Assembly: GCA_035760705.1 (NCBI GenBank) | Contig: DASTSL010000032.1 | Span: 1 to 17,740, forward strand | Source: Allomeiothermus sp035760705 | GTDB taxonomy: Bacteria; Deinococcota; Deinococci; Deinococcales; Thermaceae | Direction: 5' to 3' | Length of the DNA: 17,740 nucleotides | Part shown: piece by piece, positions 14,218 to 17,740 of the stretch | Layout: every line of letters starts with the position of its first letter | How positions within the stretch are numbered: the stretch's first letter is position 1 | Program-made: the position numbers and the translations under genes | The notes under the pieces: generated by a model | What the model was told of the DNA's origin: nothing | Database searches by the model: none | What the model saw: the letters and a program-made list of their open reading frames with translations, nothing else

Positions 14218-14288
14218 GTCGTACGTCTTATGTACGTCTTACGCCAAAGTAAGTTTTCCCGTACAGCGTACGACGTTTGACGTACGAC
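14218..14288. repeat. Heptad inverted-repeat element between the kinase gene and mobA
   Basis: The outer 10 nt are perfect reverse complements: GTCGTACGTC (14218-14227) and GACGTACGAC (14279-14288). The arms continue imperfectly to 14243 and 14260 with one 3-nt gap. The right side reads as 7-nt words CGTACAG, CGTACGA, CGTTTGA, CGTACGA (14260-14287). It has the same word as the elements at 6357-6428 and 8821-8892, but lies in an operon of opposite direction, so it is not tied to cox genes. Confidence 0.8.
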
Positions 14289-14292
14289 ATCT

Positions 14293-15957
14293 TTAGTAGG
14301 GCAACTCCGCCCGCACCGTGGTCCCCTCACCCGGCACCGATTCGACGGCGAACTGACCGCCCCGAGCCTCCACCCGCTCGCGCATCTGGGTCAGACCGAA
14401 GCCGCCCATTCCGCCGGGGGTAGCCTGGGCGAAGCCTTTGCCGTTGTCGCGGACCTCGAGCCGCGCCCCCCGCTCGCCCATCGGCACCAGGCGCACCTGG
14501 ACCAATCCGGGCCGGGCGTGTTTGGCCGCGTTGGTGAGGGCTTCTTGCAACACCCGGAAGAGCACCAGCTCGGAAGCCTGGGAGAGTTCGACCTGTTCGG
14601 GCAAGTCGAGGCGCACCCGGAAACCGGCCTGCTCGGCAAAGGCCGTGGCGTAGCGGCGCAGGGACTCGAGGAAGCCGTAACGCTCGAGGTCAATGGGCCT
14701 GAGCGCGAAGATGCTCCGCCGCACCTCGCGGATCTGAGCCCGCAGGGTGTCGCGCACCTGGGAAAGCTCGGCCAAGGCTCGCTCCCGGTCGGTGTCCAAG
14801 AGGCGCTCGGAGAGGTCGAGCTTGAGGGCCATGAAGGCCAGGGCCTGGGCGATCCCATCGTGGATTTCCCGAGCGATGCGGTTGCGCTCCTCGGCCAGGG
14901 CCAGTTCCTCGGCCCGCAGGTAGGCTTGGGCGTTGCGCACCGCGAAGGTCACCTGGGCTGCCAAAAAGCGCAAAAAGGGCAGGCGAGCCCGCAGGTTTTC
15001 GGCATCCCCCCGCACCAGCAGGAGGCCCACCGGGGTCTGCTCGCGCAGCGGTAGGGCCAGCAGGTCGTCCTGCACGAAGGTGGGGGTCTCGAGCGCCGCC
15101 GCCCAGGCCCCCTCTGGCAAGAAGGCATGGCCCGGCAGGGGCAGTCCCCGGATGATGCGCGGCTGGAGGAAGCGATCCTCGTCCAAAAGCATCACCCCGC
15201 CCCCTTGGGCCTGAGCCCATTCCAGGATCCGGCTGAGGAGGCCCTCGAGCAGCTTTTCCAGGTTGGCCTCCGCCTTGAGGGCCTGGTCTACTTCGTAGAG
15301 GGTGAGCAGGTCGCGAGTGCGGCTTCGCACCTCGCCCAAAGCACTGGCGACCTCCCCGGCCAGCACCTCCAGATACTCCCGCTCCTCGGGACTCGGGGGG
15401 TAGGGGAGTTGGACCTCGAGGCTGCCGGAAAGCCCCGCCAGGGGAAACGTCAGCGCTTCCCGCCCAAGCACGAACCCCGTGGAAGCTGCCCGTACCCCCT
15501 CGAGGGTCAGGGCCACCTCCCCACCTATCCCCCCGCGCAGTTCCTGGGCGATCGCCCTCAGGGCTTCTTCTAGGTTCTCCGCCGAGAGCGAGCGCTTCAA
15601 GACCCGTCCCACCGCAGAGAGGCGGCGGTTGGCTTCGAACAAGGCGGCTTGGGCTCGCTCGCGCTCGAGGACCTGCTGGGCTATCCACTCCAGGGTGATA
15701 AAGGTCACCAGCGGTCCCAAAAGCCCGTAAAAGGCCAGGTGAACCCAAAAATCGCGGCTGCTGATCCCCGCCGGGCGCAACGCGACCTCGAAGATCACCA
15801 CCACAAACGCGATCAGGACCGGCAGGATCAGCCGGGCCAGCCGGATAAAGCGGTAAACGCTGGGGACCGACTCCATCGGCGCAGTCTCCAGCGGAAGTGA
15901 CCCTATCTCCCGCTCTGCGGTGAGGATTTTGTTGTTCAGCGTGTCTTTTTGGGCCAA
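14293..15957 (-). CDS. Membrane-bound sensor histidine kinase, NarL/DegS type
   Basis: 554 residues starting at TTG 15957, supported by GGAG 6 nt upstream and by the stop of the preceding gene 2 nt away (translational coupling). Two membrane segments are at about 42-60 and 72-95 with only a short external loop, so sensing is probably inside the cell or membrane. A helical linker (96-115) and two GAF-like regions (about 116-210 and 212-345) follow. The kinase core is of the HisKA_3 type: phosphorylated H366 in AREIHDGIAQAL, N476 in EALTNAAKHA, DNGKGF (504-509) and GGFGL (518-522). Such kinases pair with NarL-type response regulators, and none is in the window. The signal is unknown; a link to mobA downstream would suggest respiration or redox control. 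Confidence 0.88.
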   Translation of the reverse strand: MAQKDTLNNKILTAEREIGSLPLETAPMESVPSVYRFIRLARLILPVLIAFVVVIFEVALRPAGISSRDFWVHLAFYGLLGPLVTFITLEWIAQQVLERERAQAALFEANRRLSAVGRVLKRSLSAENLEEALRAIAQELRGGIGGEVALTLEGVRAASTGFVLGREALTFPLAGLSGSLEVQLPYPPSPEEREYLEVLAGEVASALGEVRSRTRDLLTLYEVDQALKAEANLEKLLEGLLSRILEWAQAQGGGVMLLDEDRFLQPRIIRGLPLPGHAFLPEGAWAAALETPTFVQDDLLALPLREQTPVGLLLVRGDAENLRARLPFLRFLAAQVTFAVRNAQAYLRAEELALAEERNRIAREIHDGIAQALAFMALKLDLSERLLDTDRERALAELSQVRDTLRAQIREVRRSIFALRPIDLERYGFLESLRRYATAFAEQAGFRVRLDLPEQVELSQASELVLFRVLQEALTNAAKHARPGLVQVRLVPMGERGARLEVRDNGKGFAQATPGGMGGFGLTQMRERVEARGGQFAVESVPGEGTTVRAELPY

Positions 15958-15959
15958 GG

Positions 15960-16271
15960 TTACTCCGTTACCAGGTCGAGCAAATCCTCGAGTGCGTTCA
16001 AATAGACTGGAAACTGAGCGGGGTCGGCGAAGTTCCTCCCCTTGAACTTCAGGTTATCCCGCCGCACCAGCATCACCAAGAGCTTTAGCTCACGCAAGGA
16101 CTTTTGCCCCGCGCCCCGCAAATCCAAGACCGGCTGGGCAGCATCCAAAACCCGGTGAACCTGCTTGGCCAGCTCGGGAACTTCCTTGAGGTGAGGCCGG
16201 GCGTCCTCCAAGAATCCCCGGAAGATCCACTCCTCAACCTGCCAAATCCTATCGTCGGGGAAGCGGATCAT
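15960..16271 (-). CDS. Small conserved-looking protein of unknown function
   Basis: 103 residues, cytoplasmic, with no cysteine, signal peptide or membrane segment. It begins MIRFPDDRIWQVEEWIFRG and is rich in leucine and charged residues, so probably all helical. I do not recognise the family. Its stop (TAA, 15962-15960) is 2 nt from the TTG start of the sensor kinase and carries that gene's ribosome site, so the two are translationally coupled and may act together. It starts 48 nt after the trmJ stop, with a heptad tract in between. The ATG at 16271 has no clear ribosome site. Confidence 0.7.
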   Translation of the reverse strand: MIRFPDDRIWQVEEWIFRGFLEDARPHLKEVPELAKQVHRVLDAAQPVLDLRGAGQKSLRELKLLVMLVRRDNLKFKGRNFADPAQFPVYLNALEDLLDLVTE

Positions 16272-16294
16272 CGGGGTTCGGTTTCATTGTGCTC

Positions 16295-16322
16295 GCGTCC
16301 AGCGTTCGGCGTCCAGCATCAC
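16295..16322. repeat. Heptad tract between trmJ and the small gene
   Basis: Four 7-nt words in a row: GCGTCCA (16295-16301), GCGTTCG (16302-16308), GCGTCCA (16309-16315) and GCATCAC (16316-16322). The last word includes the trmJ stop codon (16321-16319). It follows the GCGTNNN form of the element at 9748-9807 but has no inverted second arm, so it may be half of an element or a decayed one. Confidence 0.6.
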
Positions 16323-17095
16323 TTATTTTTCCCGTGCTTGGCATACCAGCGGCTCTGGTGCAAAAACCCGCGCAACATCTTGACCTCGGGATCGGTGAGG
16401 GTGGCTTTGTGCAGGATGCGGCGCAGGCGGCGGCGGGTGTAGGGCAGGCGGCGGGGGTCGGTGAAGCCGATCTCGAGCACGTATCTTTCCAGGTCGTCGA
16501 AGAGGGCCTCGAGGTCGCCGCGCCCTGCGGGCTGGTCGGTGGGGGGATCGGGCGGGTTCTCCGCCCCAATGAAGAGTTCGTAGGCCACCAAGAGCACCGC
16601 CTGGGCCAGGTTGAGGTTGGTCTGCTCGGGGGCGGTCGGGATGCGCAGGATGAACTGCGAGAGGTCGAGTTCTTCGTTGGTGAGGCCGAAAGTCTCGCGG
16701 CCAAAAACCAAGGCCACCTTGCCCTTCTGCGCGGCCTTCAGCACCTCCGGGGTGAGGGTGCGCGGGGAAACCAGCGATCCGGTGTACACATCGCGGCCCC
16801 GCACGGTGGTTCCGACCACCAGCACGCAGTCTTGCACCGCCTCGAGCAGCGTCTCGCTGCGCCGGGCCTGATCCAAGATCACCTCGGCCCGCACCGCCAG
16901 GTGATAGGCCTTCTCGTTGAGCGGGGCGTCCAGGGTCTTCGCCACGGTGGGCTCGGGGGCCACTAGCCACAGATCGCCGAGCCCGAAGTTGCGCATGGCC
17001 CGGGCCACCGCCCCGACATTCATGGGTTCCTGCGGGGCGACCAGCACGACACGGATGGACTCGAGGAGGGGGCTAGCGATGGTGGAGACCTCCAT
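16319..17095 (-). CDS. trmJ: tRNA 2'-O-ribose methyltransferase TrmJ (SPOUT/TrmH family)
   Basis: 258 residues with the three SpoU motifs: PMNVGAVARAMRNFG (24-38, with N26 and R32), VFGRETFGLTNEEL (130-143) and NLNLAQAV (160-167). These make the knotted S-adenosylmethionine site. The C-terminal helical extension (RRLPYTRRRLRRILHKATLTDPEVKMLRGFLHQ) is typical of TrmJ, which methylates the ribose of nucleotide 32 in the tRNA anticodon loop. It is a cytoplasmic dimer in the family. Only weak translation signals precede the ATG at 17095. It lies downstream of the penicillin-binding protein gene, after a hairpin. Confidence 0.88.
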   Translation of the reverse strand: MEVSTIASPLLESIRVVLVAPQEPMNVGAVARAMRNFGLGDLWLVAPEPTVAKTLDAPLNEKAYHLAVRAEVILDQARRSETLLEAVQDCVLVVGTTVRGRDVYTGSLVSPRTLTPEVLKAAQKGKVALVFGRETFGLTNEELDLSQFILRIPTAPEQTNLNLAQAVLLVAYELFIGAENPPDPPTDQPAGRGDLEALFDDLERYVLEIGFTDPRRLPYTRRRLRRILHKATLTDPEVKMLRGFLHQSRWYAKHGKNK

Positions 17096-17102
17096 CTAGA
17101 CG

Positions 17103-17139
17103 GAGCGAACCGCCCTCTCCAGCGGTTGGCCGTTCGCTC
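17103..17139 (-). terminator. Hairpin overlapping the end of the penicillin-binding protein gene
   Basis: GAGCGAAC (17103-17110) and GTTCGCTC (17132-17139) are perfect 8-nt reverse complements. An alternative inner stem AACCGC (17108-17113) / GCGGTT (17122-17127) shares bases with it, so two folds compete. The hairpin overlaps the TGA stop (17140-17138) and ends 8 nt before the trmJ ATG. No T-run follows, so it may be a weak terminator or affect trmJ expression. Confidence 0.45.
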
Positions 17140-17740
17140 AAGGGCATCGGTAGTTGTCTACCCGCTCAGGGGCCACCTGACGGTAGATCATCCGTTCGGG
17201 CGGGGTGTCGGGCCCGGCTAGACAGCCGGTAAGCCGGTCGAGGGCCACCGTCTGCGAAACCGCGGGGACGGCGGGGGCGCTATTGCCGGAGGGGCTGGCG
17301 GGAGGGCTCGAGGCTGCCGTATCTTCCCGGCTGCGGCTGGGCTGCTGGGCGAAGAGGACCGGAATCCCCGACGAACTGGGGTTCCCCGAGACCAGGTCCA
17401 TCCGGCCCGTCACCAGCCCCGAGGGCTGGGGGAAGTCCCCACCGGGCCGCCCCCGCAACGCCTCCTCCATGAAGGCCCGCCAGATCGGGGGGTTGACCAG
17501 CGAGCTGCTGGGCTCGCGCCCGTTGGGCAGACGCTGCGGCTTGTGGTCGTCGCGCCCGATCCAGAGCGTGGCGACCAGCCCCCGGCTGGCCCCGGCGAAC
17601 CATAGGTCGGTGGCGTCGTTGGTGGTCCCGGTCTTGCCGCCCACCACCCGGCCCGGGATCGAGACCGGGGCCAGGCTGCGGTCCTTGAGGTCGTAGACGT
17701 AGCCCTTGAGCATGTCCCAGACCAGGTAGGCCACTTGTGG
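17138..17740 (-). CDS. C-terminal part of a class A penicillin-binding protein (transpeptidase)
   Basis: The last 200 codons of a larger gene whose 5' part lies beyond the right edge; the frame is open to base 17740. It includes the third transpeptidase motif in GGKTGTTNDATDLWFAG and then LVATLWIGRDD, ending with PIWRAFMEEAL, the usual end of the penicillin-binding domain in PBP1A-type proteins. The enzyme cross-links peptidoglycan outside the cytoplasmic membrane. After it comes a tail of about 90 residues: a Ser/Pro/Ala-rich disordered stretch and a short terminal segment with two cysteines (GCLAGPD and NYRCP), possibly a disulfide. The glycosyltransferase part and the catalytic serine are not in view. 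Confidence 0.85.
   Translation of the reverse strand, partial: PQVAYLVWDMLKGYVYDLKDRSLAPVSIPGRVVGGKTGTTNDATDLWFAGASRGLVATLWIGRDDHKPQRLPNGREPSSSLVNPPIWRAFMEEALRGRPGGDFPQPSGLVTGRMDLVSGNPSSSGIPVLFAQQPSRSREDTAASSPPASPSGNSAPAVPAVSQTVALDRLTGCLAGPDTPPERMIYRQVAPERVDNYRCP

Noticed and set aside
14690..15748. A 352-codon Gly/Pro/Arg-rich frame overlapping the kinase gene in another frame of the same strand.
   Set aside because: Low-complexity out-of-frame product; the kinase frame has all the catalytic motifs.

Overview
The window looks like a stretch of chromosome from a thermophile of the Deinococcus-Thermus phylum, most probably the Meiothermus/Thermus group. This is inference. It rests on high GC (about 65% by eye), a beta-CASP RNase that closely resembles the Thermus thermophilus protein TTHA0252 from memory, -10 boxes lying 6-8 nt in front of start codons, and a large excess of the palindrome CTCGAG.

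Layout. Bases 1-397 hold three minus-strand tRNA genes (Thr-TGT, Tyr-GTA, Gly-CCC) behind a good promoter at 459-487. A plus-strand beta-CASP metallo-RNase follows (621-1976). A minus-strand block then runs coxG (4607-4146), a secreted stalk-domain protein (4052-2253) and a 60-codon ORF that overlaps it as TAATG. From a divergent control region, mocA (4877-5485) starts rightwards. After a promoter and a structured leader comes a molybdo-hydroxylase operon: coxS (2Fe-2S), coxL (molybdopterin subunit, form II loop AYRGAGR), coxM (FAD), coxD (AAA+ ATPase) and coxE (VWA). Convergent to it, from the right, lie xdhC, mobA, a NarL-type sensor kinase, a small unknown gene, trmJ and the C-terminal end of a class A penicillin-binding protein cut by the window edge.

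How the genes fit together. CoxS, CoxL and CoxM form the catalytic enzyme. MocA should make the cytosine-dinucleotide form of the molybdenum cofactor used by this family. XdhC should bind and sulfurate the cofactor, CoxD and CoxE should mature the apo-enzyme, and CoxG should link it to membrane quinone. MobA makes the guanine-dinucleotide form and points to a second class of molybdoenzyme elsewhere in the genome. CoxL lacks the copper-binding cysteine of proven CO dehydrogenases, so the substrate is uncertain.

The most unusual signal is not a gene. Several gene junctions contain short elements built from tandem 7-nt words, mostly of the form (A/G)CGTNNN. Four of them (6357-6428, 8821-8892, 9748-9807, 14218-14288) are folded as inverted repeats that could form long hairpins; three of these sit inside the cox operon. 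The word differs between elements while the 7-nt period is kept. Related heptad tracts lie at 84-151, 10803-10852 and 16295-16322.
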